A model generated the notes under the pieces. The model was not told the DNA's origin and searched no databases. It saw only the letters and a list, made by a program, of their open reading frames with translations. Below, piece after piece: positions 26,457 through 36,005 of a stretch of DNA of 64,000 nucleotides. Both the position numbers and the translations under genes were made by a program. Numbering within the stretch: the stretch's first letter is position 1; each line of letters starts with the position of its first letter. The stretch spans positions 434,001 to 498,000 of the forward strand of contig CAJTFL010000001.1 of NCBI GenBank assembly GCA_910575565.1. Reading direction: 5' to 3'. The DNA comes from Lachnospiraceae bacterium. GTDB taxonomy: Bacteria > Bacillota > Clostridia > Lachnospirales > Lachnospiraceae.

Positions 26457-27734
26457 ATGAATACGATGTCATCCGTAACCGAAAAGTTTTTGCGCTATGT
26501 TTCATACAACACCACATCTGAGGACGACGTGGACAAGATCCCCAGCACACAGTCCCAGTTTGTCCTGGCAAACCTTTTGGCTCAGGAATTAAAAGCCATG
26601 GGCGCTTCCCAGGTAAATGTGGACAGCCAGTGCTACGTTACGGCAGTGATTCCTTCCAACACAGATCGAAAAGCGCCTGCCCTGGGGCTGATTGCCCATA
26701 TGGATACGTCGCCTGCTTTTTCCGGGGATGGGGTAAAGCCGCAGATCGTCCGTCAATACAATGGAGAGAAAATCTGCTTGAACTGGGAGCAGGGGATTTT
26801 CCTGCCGCCGGAAGAGTTTCCGGAGCTTGCAGATTACGTGGGGAAGGACTTAATTACCACGGATGGAACCACCCTTTTAGGCGCGGACGATAAAGCCGGG
26901 GTGGCAGAGATTATGGCGGCGGCGGAGTATTTCCTAACCCATCCGGAGGTAAAGCACGGCAAAATCTGCATCGGGTTTACCCCGGACGAAGAGGTGGGAA
27001 AGGGAGCGGACGGCTTCCCGGTACAGCTTTTCGGCGCGGATGTGGCTTATACAGTAGACGGCGGCGCCCTAGGCGAGCTGGAGTATGAGAATTTTAACGC
27101 GGCAGGGGCGAAAGTCCACATCCACGGGAAGAGCATCCATCCCGGCTCTTCCAAAGGAACCATGAAAAATGCTGTCTTGATTGGGATGGAATTCCAGGGA
27201 ATGCTTCCGGTTTTTGAGAACCCCATGTATACGGAAGGCTATGAGGGATTCTTCCATTTAAACCAAATGGAGGGAGATGTAGAAAATGCTACGCTCCGCT
27301 ATATTATCCGCGACCATGATTCCGAGAAATTCCAGGAGAAAAAGCACTTGTTTCTGCGGGCTATGGATTACCTGAATGCCAAGTACGGCCCGGGGACTGT
27401 GGAAGTGGAATTAACGGATTCCTATTATAATATGAAGGAACAGATTATCCCCCATATGTACCTGATTGATACGGCCAAGGAAGCCATGGAGGAGCTGGAT
27501 ATCCAGCCAAAGATCTGCCCTATCCGCGGCGGTACAGACGGGGCAAGGCTTTCCTATATGGGGCTGCCCTGTCCTAACCTTTGCACTGGAGGCCATAACT
27601 TCCACGGGAAATATGAGTATATCTGCATCCAGTCCATGGAAAAGATTGTAGATTTGCTGGTTTTGATCGTCAGAAAGCTGGAAAAGCACGAAAGAAATGT
27701 TGGTTTTGATTGCCAGAAAGCTGAACGGGCATGA
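26457..27734 (+). CDS. pepT: Peptidase T (aminotripeptidase)
   Basis: M20-family zinc exopeptidase that releases the N-terminal residue of tripeptides in the cytosol. The 425-aa protein has the metal-ligand segments [21 protein letters not shown] and the catalytic [11 protein letters not shown], then [12 protein letters not shown] and [12 protein letters not shown], the usual order for PepT. AAGGAG before ATG 26457 sets the start; 52 upstream open codons lack PepT similarity. The stop codon overlaps an ATG that opens the decayed galactosidase (ATGA), so the lost gene was once coupled to pepT. Confidence 0.95.
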   Translation: MNTMSSVTEKFLRYVSYNTTSEDDVDKIPSTQSQFVLANLLAQELKAMGASQVNVDSQCYVTAVIPSNTDRKAPALGLIAHMDTSPAFSGDGVKPQIVRQYNGEKICLNWEQGIFLPPEEFPELADYVGKDLITTDGTTLLGADDKAGVAEIMAAAEYFLTHPEVKHGKICIGFTPDEEVGKGADGFPVQLFGADVAYTVDGGALGELEYENFNAAGAKVHIHGKSIHPGSSKGTMKNAVLIGMEFQGMLPVFENPMYTEGYEGFFHLNQMEGDVENATLRYIIRDHDSEKFQEKKHLFLRAMDYLNAKYGPGTVEVELTDSYYNMKEQIIPHMYLIDTAKEAMEELDIQPKICPIRGGTDGARLSYMGLPCPNLCTGGHNFHGKYEYICIQSMEKIVDLLVLIVRKLEKHERNVGFDCQKAERA

Positions 27735-28004
27735 GAGAAATTAATATCGTGGAAAATGGGATTTTTATTCAGTGGCTGATTGATGGGGAAAGCTGTTTAA
27801 AGCTGCTGCATTTTTTCCCGATGAGTACGGCATCGGCTGCATTAAGATGGATTACAATATTGAACCAGGCATCGGGACGGAATGAATGGCCGACAGCTGC
27901 AAAAACGGATGCTTGAGCATGAGCAATGCTACTTGAAATGGCTGGATCAGTTATGGGAAGCTTACCCGGATCTGGTCATTGAAAAATCCGGAAAAGAACT
28001 ATAG
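27731..28004 (+). pseudogene. Decayed GH36 alpha-galactosidase remnant
   Basis: Three pieces in shifted frames recall GH36 enzymes. The start at 27731 encodes [20 protein letters not shown] and LLHF, like the N-terminus. A later frame reads GIGCIKMDYNIEPGIGTE, the catalytic-barrel segment with the nucleophile Asp, ending in TGA. A third frame reads LEHEQCYLKWLDQLWEAYPD then LVIE. Most of the central coding sequence (several hundred codons) is missing between the first two pieces. The family assignment is from recall of conserved motifs. Confidence 0.75.
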
Positions 28005-28133
28005 AAATTTAGAATATCATTACGATCCGCAAAAATGTGCCCGGCAGATAATAATGGGGCAGCAGCCGATGGGAAGGCTGTTCTTATTAAACGGCGCAGA
28101 TGGCGTGGGCACGAAAAGAAGAAAGGCAGAAAA

Positions 28134-30857
28134 ATGGAACGAATTGATTTGAATGGATTGTGGACAATGAATCCGACAGACAGGAAAGCGGAGTATCCGG
28201 CAAAGATTCCCGGTTCCGTGCTTTCTGCCCTTTTAGATGCAGAAGCCATACCGAATCCCTACTACCGGCGAAACGAGTACCGAGCCAGGGAATTATTCCG
28301 GGAAGATTACTGCTTCCGAAGGGAATTTCAGGTGGAGGAAGAGATTCTTTCCCATGAGGAAATTGATTTGGTCTGCATGGGATTGGACACTTTGGCTCAT
28401 GTGGAGCTTAACGGCTTCCCGGTGCTTGAGGCCGATAATATGCACCGGGAATGGCGGATCCCGGCAAAGCCTTACTTAAAACCGGGAAAGAACCGGATTA
28501 AGATCGTATTTTCCTCCCCTTTAAAGTATATCGAACAATACCGCTATGGGGAAAACCGGGAGATTTCGTATACGCCCTGCGGCGCGATGAAGGGAAACCA
28601 GCTTATCCGAAAAGCCCATTCCATGTTTGGCTGGGACTGGGGTCCTCAGCTTCCCGATGCCGGGATTTTCCGGGATATCTTCCTGGAATGCCGGACGGGA
28701 AGGACAATTCAGGAGGTTTACGTCCGGCAGCTTCACCATGGAGAAAGCGGCGAAGTAACCTTGCGGATAAAGGTTACGCTGTCTCCTGGGAAAACCAGGC
28801 AGGAAGGGCAGAAGCTTAAAGTGCTTTTCCGGGAAAAGCAGGGGGGAGAGCCGGTTGCTTTTCTGCAAACCATTCTGAGAAGCCGGGATTTTTGGGAAGG
28901 GGAGCTGACTGTCTGCGAGCCAAAGCTTTGGTGGCCTAACGGGTACGGGGCACAGCCCTTGTATGAGCTTCTTATCCGGCTGGAAGACCCGGATGAACGT
29001 CTGGTGCAGGAGGAGAAAAAGACCATCGGCCTTAGAACCCTTACCGTCAGCCGCGGGGAGGATCAATGGGGCCGGGAATTTGCCTTTACCGTAAACGGGG
29101 TAAAGATCTTTGCCATGGGCGCAAACTACATCCCTGAGGACTGCATTTATTCCCGGATCAGCAAAGAGCGGCAGGCGTACCTTCTGGAATCGGCAAGGCA
29201 GGCGAATTTTAATTGCATCCGTGTGTGGGGAGGGGGATATTACCCTTCCGATGCTTTTTATGAACTATGCGATGAAAAGGGGCTGATTGTGTGGCAGGAT
29301 CTGATGTTCGCCTGCAACGTATATGAGGGTACAAAGCATTTTCTGGATAATTGCCGCCAGGAAGTGCTGGATAATGTACGGCGGCTCCGCCATCATCCGG
29401 CCTTAGGCCTTTGGTGCGGCAACAACGAGATTGAATCCGCCTGGGATCACTGGGAAGATTTCCAGAAAGAAAGTATGTATCTGCGGGCGGATTACATTAA
29501 GCTGTTTGAGCAGGTGATCCCGGATGCCGTAAGGCAGGCGGATCCGGATACATTCTTCTGGCCTTCCTCCCCATCTTCCGGAGGATGCTTTGCGGATCCG
29601 GATGCAGAGTCTGACGGGGACGCCCATTACTGGGATGTGTGGCATGGACAAAAACCGTTCACCGATTATCGGAATTACTATTTTCGTTTCTGTTCCGAGT
29701 TTGGTTTCCAGTCTTTTCCAGGGCTAAAGACGATCAGCAGCTTTACCCTTCCCAAGGATCGGAATATTTTCTCACGGGTAATGGAAAGCCATCAGAAAAA
29801 CGGAGCGGCAAATGGGAAGATTTTATATTATCTGTCGGAAAATTTCCGGTATCCATCGGATTTTGGCCAGCTTTTGTACATCAGCCAAATCCTCCAGGGA
29901 ATGGCAATCCAGTACGGCGTGGAGCACTGGAGGCGGAACCGGGGAAGGTGCATGGGAACGCTTTACTGGCAGCTAAATGATAACTGGCCGGTAGCTTCCT
30001 GGTCATCCATAGATTATTTTGGCCGGTGGAAGGCTCTCCACTATATGGCAAAACGGTTTTTCGCGCCCTGCGTTTCCAGCATCGTTATCGAAAAAGGAAA
30101 GGCAAGGCTTTTTGTGGAAAATGAAACGCGGGAAAGCCAAGGCTGGCAGGCAAAGCTTTGGCTAAAATCCGTGGATGGCCGGATTCTGGGGGAAGCGTCC
30201 GGCGAGGGAAGGACAGAATGCTTATCGGCTGAGGAAGCGCTGGAAATGAATCTGGAGGCTTTCGTACCAGCAGAAGAAGAGGACTGGGAAGAACGGGTGT
30301 TTGTAGAAAGCCAAATCAAATTTGACTGCGGGGAACAGGCCAAAAATGTGGAAACCCTGCTTCCGTATAAATATTTGCAGTTGAAGGAAGCTACGGTTAC
30401 GGTAAAGGTTTTTGAACAGGAACGGGAGAGCAGTTTCACAGAGGAAAATTGTGTTGAACAGGGAAACTGTGTTAAGCAGGAAAGCCGTGTTAAACAGGAG
30501 AACTGTGTTGAGCAGGAAAGCCGTGTTAAACAGGAGAACTGTGTTGAACAGAAAAGCCATGTTAAACAGGGAAATGGTATTAAGGTTGTTTTAAGCAGCG
30601 ATTGCTTTGTTCCTTTTGTGGAGCTGGATGTGGAAGGCGAGGATGTTTTATTCAGCGACAACTATTTTCATTTAACTGGCAGGGAAGAGATTTTCCTGTA
30701 TGCTGAGAAAAGGAGCATGGCAGATGACGAGGATCAATCAGATAGGGCAGAAGATAGGGCAAAAGGAAGGATTAATGGCGCAGAAGACTTGTTAAACCGC
30801 TTGCGGATACGGAGTTTGGAGAAGATTACAGTATGCAGAATCAAAAAAAGCGTTTAG
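28134..30857 (+). CDS. GH2 beta-mannosidase
   Basis: Retaining glycosidase removing terminal beta-1,4-mannose, cytoplasmic (no signal peptide). The 907-aa protein has the mannosidase-type sugar-binding start (PGSVLSALLDAEAIPNPYY), RVWGGGYYPSDAFYELCDEKG in the barrel, acid/base E432 in WCGNNE and nucleophile E522 in CSEFGFQSFP. The C-terminal Ig-like region is interrupted by eight 6-residue repeats, and a disordered acidic segment precedes the end. The start at ATG 28134 fits the family N-terminus and an AAGAAAGG site. It follows a decayed alpha-galactosidase, so the locus probably handled galactomannan-type oligosaccharides. Confidence 0.93.
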   Translation: MERIDLNGLWTMNPTDRKAEYPAKIPGSVLSALLDAEAIPNPYYRRNEYRARELFREDYCFRREFQVEEEILSHEEIDLVCMGLDTLAHVELNGFPVLEADNMHREWRIPAKPYLKPGKNRIKIVFSSPLKYIEQYRYGENREISYTPCGAMKGNQLIRKAHSMFGWDWGPQLPDAGIFRDIFLECRTGRTIQEVYVRQLHHGESGEVTLRIKVTLSPGKTRQEGQKLKVLFREKQGGEPVAFLQTILRSRDFWEGELTVCEPKLWWPNGYGAQPLYELLIRLEDPDERLVQEEKKTIGLRTLTVSRGEDQWGREFAFTVNGVKIFAMGANYIPEDCIYSRISKERQAYLLESARQANFNCIRVWGGGYYPSDAFYELCDEKGLIVWQDLMFACNVYEGTKHFLDNCRQEVLDNVRRLRHHPALGLWCGNNEIESAWDHWEDFQKESMYLRADYIKLFEQVIPDAVRQADPDTFFWPSSPSSGGCFADPDAESDGDAHYWDVWHGQKPFTDYRNYYFRFCSEFGFQSFPGLKTISSFTLPKDRNIFSRVMESHQKNGAANGKILYYLSENFRYPSDFGQLLYISQILQGMAIQYGVEHWRRNRGRCMGTLYWQLNDNWPVASWSSIDYFGRWKALHYMAKRFFAPCVSSIVIEKGKARLFVENETRESQGWQAKLWLKSVDGRILGEASGEGRTECLSAEEALEMNLEAFVPAEEEDWEERVFVESQIKFDCGEQAKNVETLLPYKYLQLKEATVTVKVFEQERESSFTEENCVEQGNCVKQESRVKQENCVEQESRVKQENCVEQKSHVKQGNGIKVVLSSDCFVPFVELDVEGEDVLFSDNYFHLTGREEIFLYAEKRSMADDEDQSDRAEDRAKGRINGAEDLLNRLRIRSLEKITVCRIKKSV
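30444..30587 (+). repeat. In-frame 18-bp tandem repeat within the beta-mannosidase gene
   Basis: Eight 18-bp units encode ENCVEQ, GNCVKQ, ESRVKQ, ENCVEQ, ESRVKQ, ENCVEQ, KSHVKQ and GNGIKV. Units 4-7 alternate as a 36-bp higher-order repeat. The insert lies inside the C-terminal beta-sandwich region and keeps the frame. Confidence 0.95.
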
Positions 30858-31624
30858 GAATCATTGGATGTGGTTATCTAGGGAATATCCTTATGGATGC
30901 ATGGAAGGAAGGGCTTTTGCCAGATTATGAGATAGCCGGGGTGTTGGGAAGAAGCAGAGAGAAGGCATCTGCCATGGCGGCAAAAGCAGGCTGCCCAGTG
31001 TGCAAAACCATCGGAGATCTGCTGGGGCTAGCACCAGATTATGTGGCGGAAATGGCCTCCATACAGGCAGTAAAGGAAATTGCGGAGCCAGTGTTAAGCC
31101 ACGGCGCAAATCTAATCGTGCTGTCTATCGGAGCCTTTGCAGACGAAGAATTTTATAAGCGCATCCGGCAGATCGCCCAAGAGCATAAAACCAAGGTACA
31201 TATTGCTTCTGGCGCCATCGGCGGCTTTGATGTGCTGCGGACGATTTCCCTTATGGGGCAGGTAAAAACAACAATGGTGACGCACAAAGGCCCCAAGTCC
31301 TTAAAAAACACCCCCGTTTTCCAGGAAAATCTGATGCATGACACAGTAGAAAGGGAAGTTTTTTGCGGCAGCGCGAATGAGGCTATAAAGCTTCTTCCTA
31401 CAAAGGTTAACGTATCAATAGCTGCATCCCTGGCCACGGCAGGAACGGAGAATACAAAATTCCATATTGTCAGTGTCCCAGAGATGACCGGGGATGATCA
31501 TAAGATTACAGCAGAGATCGATGGGGTGAAGGCGGTAGTGGATGTATATTCCAGCACCAGCGCTATCGCAGGATGGAGCGTGGTAGCGCTTCTCAAGAAC
31601 CTGGCGTCACCGATTATGTTTTAG
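30833..31624 (+). CDS. Aspartate dehydrogenase-like oxidoreductase (DUF108/NadX type)
   Basis: A 263-aa protein with an N-terminal Rossmann motif (GIIGCGYLGN) and the aspartate dehydrogenase domain: SIGAFAD, the signature ASGAIGGFDVLR, GSANEAIKLLPTKVNVS and the His of GDDHKI expected at the active site. The characterised family oxidises L-aspartate to iminoaspartate with NAD(P). No NAD-synthesis genes are near, so the true substrate may differ. It overlaps the mannosidase 3' end by 25 bp and has GGAGAAG before the ATG. Confidence 0.85.
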   Translation: MQNQKKRLGIIGCGYLGNILMDAWKEGLLPDYEIAGVLGRSREKASAMAAKAGCPVCKTIGDLLGLAPDYVAEMASIQAVKEIAEPVLSHGANLIVLSIGAFADEEFYKRIRQIAQEHKTKVHIASGAIGGFDVLRTISLMGQVKTTMVTHKGPKSLKNTPVFQENLMHDTVEREVFCGSANEAIKLLPTKVNVSIAASLATAGTENTKFHIVSVPEMTGDDHKITAEIDGVKAVVDVYSSTSAIAGWSVVALLKNLASPIMF

Positions 31625-31676
31625 CAATTTGACCTCACTGATTATATTTTAAAAATTTTGCAAACGGAGGATTATA

Positions 31677-32576
31677 ATGTTTGAAAAACTGGTGGCCATT
31701 GAACCGGTAAGCTTGGTTCCATTTGCCCAGAATGAGCTAAGAAAATATGCAAAAGAAGTGCAGTTATTTGAAGATATCCCTGAAAATGATGAAGAAATAG
31801 TGCAAAGAATTGGCAATGCAGACGGAGTTTTGGTTAGCTATACCTCCCAAATTACACGTTCAATCATGGAACAGTGCCCTAAAATCCAATATATCGGGAT
31901 GTGCTGCAGCCTGTATTCGGAAGCCAGCGCCAATGTAGACATTGCTTTTGCCAGAAAGAAGGGAATCAAGGTTTTAGGAATCCGAGATTATGGGGATCGA
32001 GGCGTGGTAGAATATGTGCTTTACCAGCTGGTGCGAATCCTCCACGGCTTTGATTTTCCCATGTGGCAGGAGGAAGCCCTTGAACTTACAGGGCTGAAGG
32101 TGGGAATCGTTGGTTTAGGGGTATCTGGCGGCATGATTGCGGATGCCTTGGCAATGATGGGCGCAAAGGTAGCATACTACAGCAGAACCAGAAAACCAGA
32201 TAAAGAAAAAGCAGGCATGGCGTATCTGCCCTTAAATCAGCTTCTTGCTGAAAGCCAGGTAGTAATTACTTGCCTGAATAAAAATGTGATTTTGCTCCAT
32301 GATGAGCAGTTCCAATACTTAGGGAATAAAAAAATTTTAATGAATACATCCATCGGAACAGCATCGGATACGGATGCATTGGCGGCGTGGCTGGAATCTG
32401 AAGAAAATCTATATTGCTGTGACACAAAAGCTGCCATTGGGGATCCTACAGGCCGGTTAATCCAGAAAGATAACGTAATCTGCATGGGGGCATCCGTTGG
32501 GCGGACAAAGCAAGCTTTTGAACTGCTAAGCAGAAAGGTCTTGGATAATATTCGATTATTTTTAGAAGAAAGTTGA
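31677..32576 (+). CDS. D-2-hydroxyacid dehydrogenase homologue lacking catalytic residues
   Basis: A 299-aa member of the D-isomer 2-hydroxyacid dehydrogenase fold. The NAD-binding motif GIVGLGVSGGMIADAL is intact, with a lid-like segment around SLYSEASANVDIAFARKKG. The usual triad is not recognisable: NTARG reads NTSIG (no Arg), the expected DVFxxEP region reads DTKAAIGDP, and TPHxxG reads MGASVG (no His). It is therefore either non-catalytic or uses a different chemistry. It lies 52 bp after the aspartate dehydrogenase-like gene, with GGAGG before the ATG. Confidence 0.8.
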   Translation: MFEKLVAIEPVSLVPFAQNELRKYAKEVQLFEDIPENDEEIVQRIGNADGVLVSYTSQITRSIMEQCPKIQYIGMCCSLYSEASANVDIAFARKKGIKVLGIRDYGDRGVVEYVLYQLVRILHGFDFPMWQEEALELTGLKVGIVGLGVSGGMIADALAMMGAKVAYYSRTRKPDKEKAGMAYLPLNQLLAESQVVITCLNKNVILLHDEQFQYLGNKKILMNTSIGTASDTDALAAWLESEENLYCCDTKAAIGDPTGRLIQKDNVICMGASVGRTKQAFELLSRKVLDNIRLFLEES

Positions 32577-32677
32577 GAAGCGGATGCTGGAACGGCCACA
32601 GATGAATTTCCTTTGACTTTTCCCCCCAGGGGATTCCGTGAAAAGGAAATAAAGCATATGTTTAAGAATACTTTCTC

Positions 32678-32770
32678 TGCTCCGACAAGGCCGGATTTAT
32701 CACCGGGGAAAACATCTGCATCGACGAAGGGATGACCAGACAGATGATCTATCACAATGACTTTGGCTGA
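32678..32770 (+). pseudogene. 3' remnant of an SDR-family dehydrogenase
   Basis: The frame encodes SDKAGFITGENICIDEGMTR then QMIYHNDFG and a stop, which matches the C-terminal end of glucose-dehydrogenase-type SDRs (FITGQNIxVDGGMT). No intact upstream portion of the gene exists; the preceding 100 bp has no continuous frame. Confidence 0.7.
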
Positions 32771-32784
32771 TTTCCGGTGAAATA

Positions 32785-32844
32785 AAAAACAGGGATAAAG
32801 CAAGAGCCGCCCTTAGCGGTTCTCTCTGCTTTATCCCTGTTTTA
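32785..32844. terminator. Bidirectional intrinsic terminator
   Basis: AAAACAGGGATAAAGCA pairs with TGCTTTATCCCTGTTTT around an inner GAGCCGC/GCGGTTC stem, with A/T tracts on both sides. It separates the plus-strand sugar cluster from the minus-strand chemoreceptor pair; the rest of the 32577-32966 gap holds only the SDR remnant. Confidence 0.9.
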
Positions 32845-32966
32845 ATCGCCGTGATTCAGGACGCTTTATCCCCGCTCCCGAATTAGCCGCCGCTTTCTTC
32901 TCTGTCTTCACGGCTGTTCTTCTGTCCTGCCAGGACTTTTTGTCTGATCAGGCGGGCAGAAGGTTC

Positions 32967-33407
32967 TCAGTGGGCTGTGTCAACGAACACAATGCTGGAA
33001 TCTCCCCGTCTGGCCTGCTCCAGCACGGCCTGAGCCAGCACCTGAAACGACCCGTAGGAGGAGGTGGCGCCGGTGAGTGCGTCAATACCGCCTTCCCCCT
33101 GGCCGTCCAGAAGCTGGCTGGCGTAATATCGGGTGTATTCGTTGGGATAGGTGCCGTTCGTATGCAGCATCGTCTGCATATAGGCATTGTCCCAGCTTTT
33201 GATGAAGCCGCTGGCGTTCTCCGCGTTATATTCCACGGAGATAATATTCCCGCCCTTCACCAGGATCGTAACATATTCCTTCCAGCCGAAATTGAACTCA
33301 GCCGCCTGAGCGGTGTAGTAGCCGTCCTGAAGATCGGTCTGACCGCCGCAGGCCGTCAAAAACGACGCCAGCAGCAGGCTCAAAAGAATGGTAAAAATTC
33401 GTTTCAT
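32967..33407 (-). CDS. Secreted FMN-binding domain lipoprotein
   Basis: A 146-aa lipoprotein with signal peptide and lipobox LASFLTAC. The rest is one FMN-binding domain: [19 protein letters not shown], then [12 protein letters not shown] and the C-terminal DALTGATSS motif. In related proteins the Thr of this D-x2-TGAT motif is covalently flavinylated by ApbE/Ftp; no apbE gene lies in the window. The start was placed at the second Met because it makes an ATGA overlap with the chemoreceptor stop codon, so the two are translationally coupled. Confidence 0.85.
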   Translation of the reverse strand: MKRIFTILLSLLLASFLTACGGQTDLQDGYYTAQAAEFNFGWKEYVTILVKGGNIISVEYNAENASGFIKSWDNAYMQTMLHTNGTYPNEYTRYYASQLLDGQGEGGIDALTGATSSYGSFQVLAQAVLEQARRGDSSIVFVDTAH

Positions 33408-35446
33408 CTGCCGCATATCTCCTTTAGAATAAATTTTTGAACCTGGGATTTAAGCGCTTCGGCTTCTCTCTCCAGCAGTCCGCTTGACTGCTCCGTCTCC
33501 TCCGCGTTCTGCAGGTTGCGGTTCGCAATGGCGGAAATGGCGTCGATCCGCTCCTCCATGACGGCAAGAGCCGTCTCCTGCCCTTGTACCGCCTCTGTCA
33601 GCTGATCCGAAATAACGCTGATCTGTGAAGAAACGGCAGAAATCGCATGAAGGGAATCTGCGGTATCCGCAGTCAGCGCTACGCCGGTCCGGATAATGGA
33701 CTGCGTGTTGCGGATCATTTCCGTGGCGCTCTGGGCGGCTCTTGCGCTCTTGGCCGCCAGCTGCTTCACCTCGCCAGCCACCACCGCGAAGCCTTTTCCG
33801 GCAGATCCGGCTCGGGCAGCCTCCACAGAAGCGTTGAGGGACAGGATATTGGTCTGGAACGCGATGTCCTCAATATCCTTGGCGATTTTTGTAATCTGCT
33901 GGGCATTGGCGCTGATATCGTCCATGGCGGAGGACAGGGCCTCCATCTGCTCGTTGGCGCCCCGAACCCGCTGCGTGATCTCCTCCGTCTGAACCCGCGT
34001 CTGACCACTGCTCTCCGTGACATCCACCAGCCGTTCTTTCACATGGGTCACTTCATGAACCAGCTCTTCGGTGGAGCGGTTCTGCTCCAGGGACGCCTGA
34101 TGCAGCTGAGCGGACTGTCCATTCATTTGCGCCGCCATATCCGCCAGCCGCGCCGCCGCGCCACGGAAGCCAAGAAGCGTTTCGTTCATGGATCCGGTGA
34201 TCGTACACAGGCTGCTGCGGATCAGCGCAAAATCGCCCTTGTAATCCACCTGGGGCTCGGTGCGCAGATCTCCGTCAGCAACCCGCGTCAGAACCTGCTG
34301 GATGTCGGATATGTACCTGTTCACGCTTTCCAGGGTAGCGTCCAGGGTCTGCGTCATAACCTCCAGCTCATCTCCGCTGTAAACAGGCGTCACCTCTGTA
34401 TGGAGATCGCCGTCGGAGAGTGCTACCATTCGTCCTGTCACGCTCTTCACCGGACTGGAAATCGAACTGGCCAGGCGAAGAACCAGCAGCATGGATATAA
34501 CCAACACTGCCATAGTCGCCAGAACCGATACCATCATCGCCCCGTTGATCAGGCCGTTGTAATCCGACTTGGGAATCTGGATCACCAGCGACCACTGGGT
34601 TCCGCGAATGGGAGAGAACGCCACCAGCATCTGCTTTCCGTCAACGGGATATTCCGCCGCCCCCGTTTCACCGGTGGTTACGCGCTCCGCCGCGTTCCCG
34701 TTGCCGCCGCTGAGCTGTACCAGTGTACTTTTATTGAGAGCCAGAGACTGATCCGGATGCCCGGTCACGATGCCTTCCTCGTTAACCATATAGGCCATAC
34801 CCGTTTTTCCCAGGTTGATGCTGCTGATCACATCGTTGATCGTATCGTATTTATAAACACCCACCACGTACAGGATCGTTTCGCCGTTCTCTTTCACCGG
34901 CATCCCCATCCTGATCCCCAGTTTCCCCTGGAAGATGGTGGAGGAATCGGTTGTGAGATTGTCGGTTTCCTTCAAAAGACCGAAAAAGCTGCCATCCAGG
35001 CTCTCCGGCGCGTCCTCAATCCCAAGCACCAGCCCTCCGTCCAAATCGTACAGCGCGATGGTGTAAAGTTCATAAATTTCAGCGGCCTCCTCCAGCACGG
35101 CCATACGATTTTCCCTGATCCGTCCGTCATCCGATCGGAGTGTCCCCTCTCCATCATCTCCGCTGACGGAGGTCACGGTATTCATCCTGGAATCGGCGGC
35201 AATGGTCATCATGCGATCCGCCAGCATATGTATGTTAGCCTCCATCGTTTTAGCCGATTGTCGGGCCATTGGCTGAAGACTGTCCAGCAAAATGCTCTTG
35301 GCAAGTGACTGCATGGAAAGAGCCATGATCACACAGCATACAACCACCAGCATCAGAATATTGAGTGTGGTATGTCTCAATATCCTTCCATTCAAACTTC
35401 GCTTCGTCCCCCGGCTGGTGCGGGAGCTCCCTTGATTTCCCGTCAC
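33404..35446 (-). CDS. Methyl-accepting chemotaxis protein
   Basis: A 680-aa chemoreceptor: basic N-tail, TM1 at about 26-47, a double-Cache-like extracytoplasmic sensor of about 250 residues (segments [18 protein letters not shown] and [20 protein letters not shown]), TM2 at about 305-330, HAMP, then the signalling coiled coil with hairpin tip [22 protein letters not shown] 35446 is chosen because AAAGGAG lies 10 nt upstream; an upstream TTG would add 14 residues. It uses more GC-rich codons than the flanking intergenic DNA. Downstream ATGA coupling to an FMN lipoprotein suggests a joint redox-related role (inference). A 553-codon antisense frame is a shadow. Confidence 0.95.
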   Translation of the reverse strand: MTGNQGSSRTSRGTKRSLNGRILRHTTLNILMLVVVCCVIMALSMQSLAKSILLDSLQPMARQSAKTMEANIHMLADRMMTIAADSRMNTVTSVSGDDGEGTLRSDDGRIRENRMAVLEEAAEIYELYTIALYDLDGGLVLGIEDAPESLDGSFFGLLKETDNLTTDSSTIFQGKLGIRMGMPVKENGETILYVVGVYKYDTINDVISSINLGKTGMAYMVNEEGIVTGHPDQSLALNKSTLVQLSGGNGNAAERVTTGETGAAEYPVDGKQMLVAFSPIRGTQWSLVIQIPKSDYNGLINGAMMVSVLATMAVLVISMLLVLRLASSISSPVKSVTGRMVALSDGDLHTEVTPVYSGDELEVMTQTLDATLESVNRYISDIQQVLTRVADGDLRTEPQVDYKGDFALIRSSLCTITGSMNETLLGFRGAAARLADMAAQMNGQSAQLHQASLEQNRSTEELVHEVTHVKERLVDVTESSGQTRVQTEEITQRVRGANEQMEALSSAMDDISANAQQITKIAKDIEDIAFQTNILSLNASVEAARAGSAGKGFAVVAGEVKQLAAKSARAAQSATEMIRNTQSIIRTGVALTADTADSLHAISAVSSQISVISDQLTEAVQGQETALAVMEERIDAISAIANRNLQNAEETEQSSGLLEREAEALKSQVQKFILKEICGR

Positions 35447-35804
35447 GTCTCTGTCGCTCCTTTTTTGATATTTTTTGTCAATACACAAAGTAAAAGCCGC
35501 TCGACCTACCGGCTGAAACCTCTGCGCTTTCTTAAACCGATAAACGATAGACTTTGGTGTCAGTATATCACAGACTGCATATAAAAGAAAGTACTTTTTT
35601 CCAAAAATGCCATGGACTGTATGCCATGAGTTACTGTTCAGCCCCCTGTTAGGCTCTTGTTAAAAATGCCGAAATTTATTTTTTTATTTTGTGGATAAAG
35701 GATATCGGACACAGAAGATATCTAAGAGGAAATTATGAGCACATACGACTTATACAAAAACAAAACATATCCATATAAGAATCCCAAATCACAACTGACA
35801 AAAG

Positions 35805-35972
35805 CCTAGTACTGCGTTGCGTAAATTCCAGTGAATATGCACCCGCTGTCTACGTCATCTGTGAATCCCACGAAACTCGACGTAGCACCACTACGCCTTC
35901 GTTTCGCGGGATTCACATCTAACGCAGACATCAGACGCCTATTCACCGTTATTTACGCAACGCAGTACTAGG
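35805..35972. mobile_element. Palindromic MITE-like element
   Basis: A 168-bp non-coding element whose outer 22 bp are a perfect inverted repeat (starts CCTAGTACTGCGTTGCG). Nearly the whole interior is also self-complementary (for example TGTGAATCCC/GGGATTCACA and CGTAG/CTACG at the centre). The ends carry TA next to GTACTG, compatible with IS630/mariner-type target use, but no transposase is present. The flanking gap 35447-36005 otherwise shows no gene. Confidence 0.75.
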
Positions 35973-36005
35973 GGGCAGGAGAGTAAGGAGGGTTAAAAAA
36001 TTCAC

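Noticed and set aside
30444-30587. CRISPR-like array
   Set aside because: Units are directly adjacent 18-mers without spacers and are in frame within a gene. The same reasoning excludes 49058-49141 and 13212-13295.
33647-35308. A 553-codon open frame on the plus strand
   Set aside because: It lies wholly antisense to the chemoreceptor gene, has no domain features and no ribosome site; the frame stays open because of the codon bias of the real gene.
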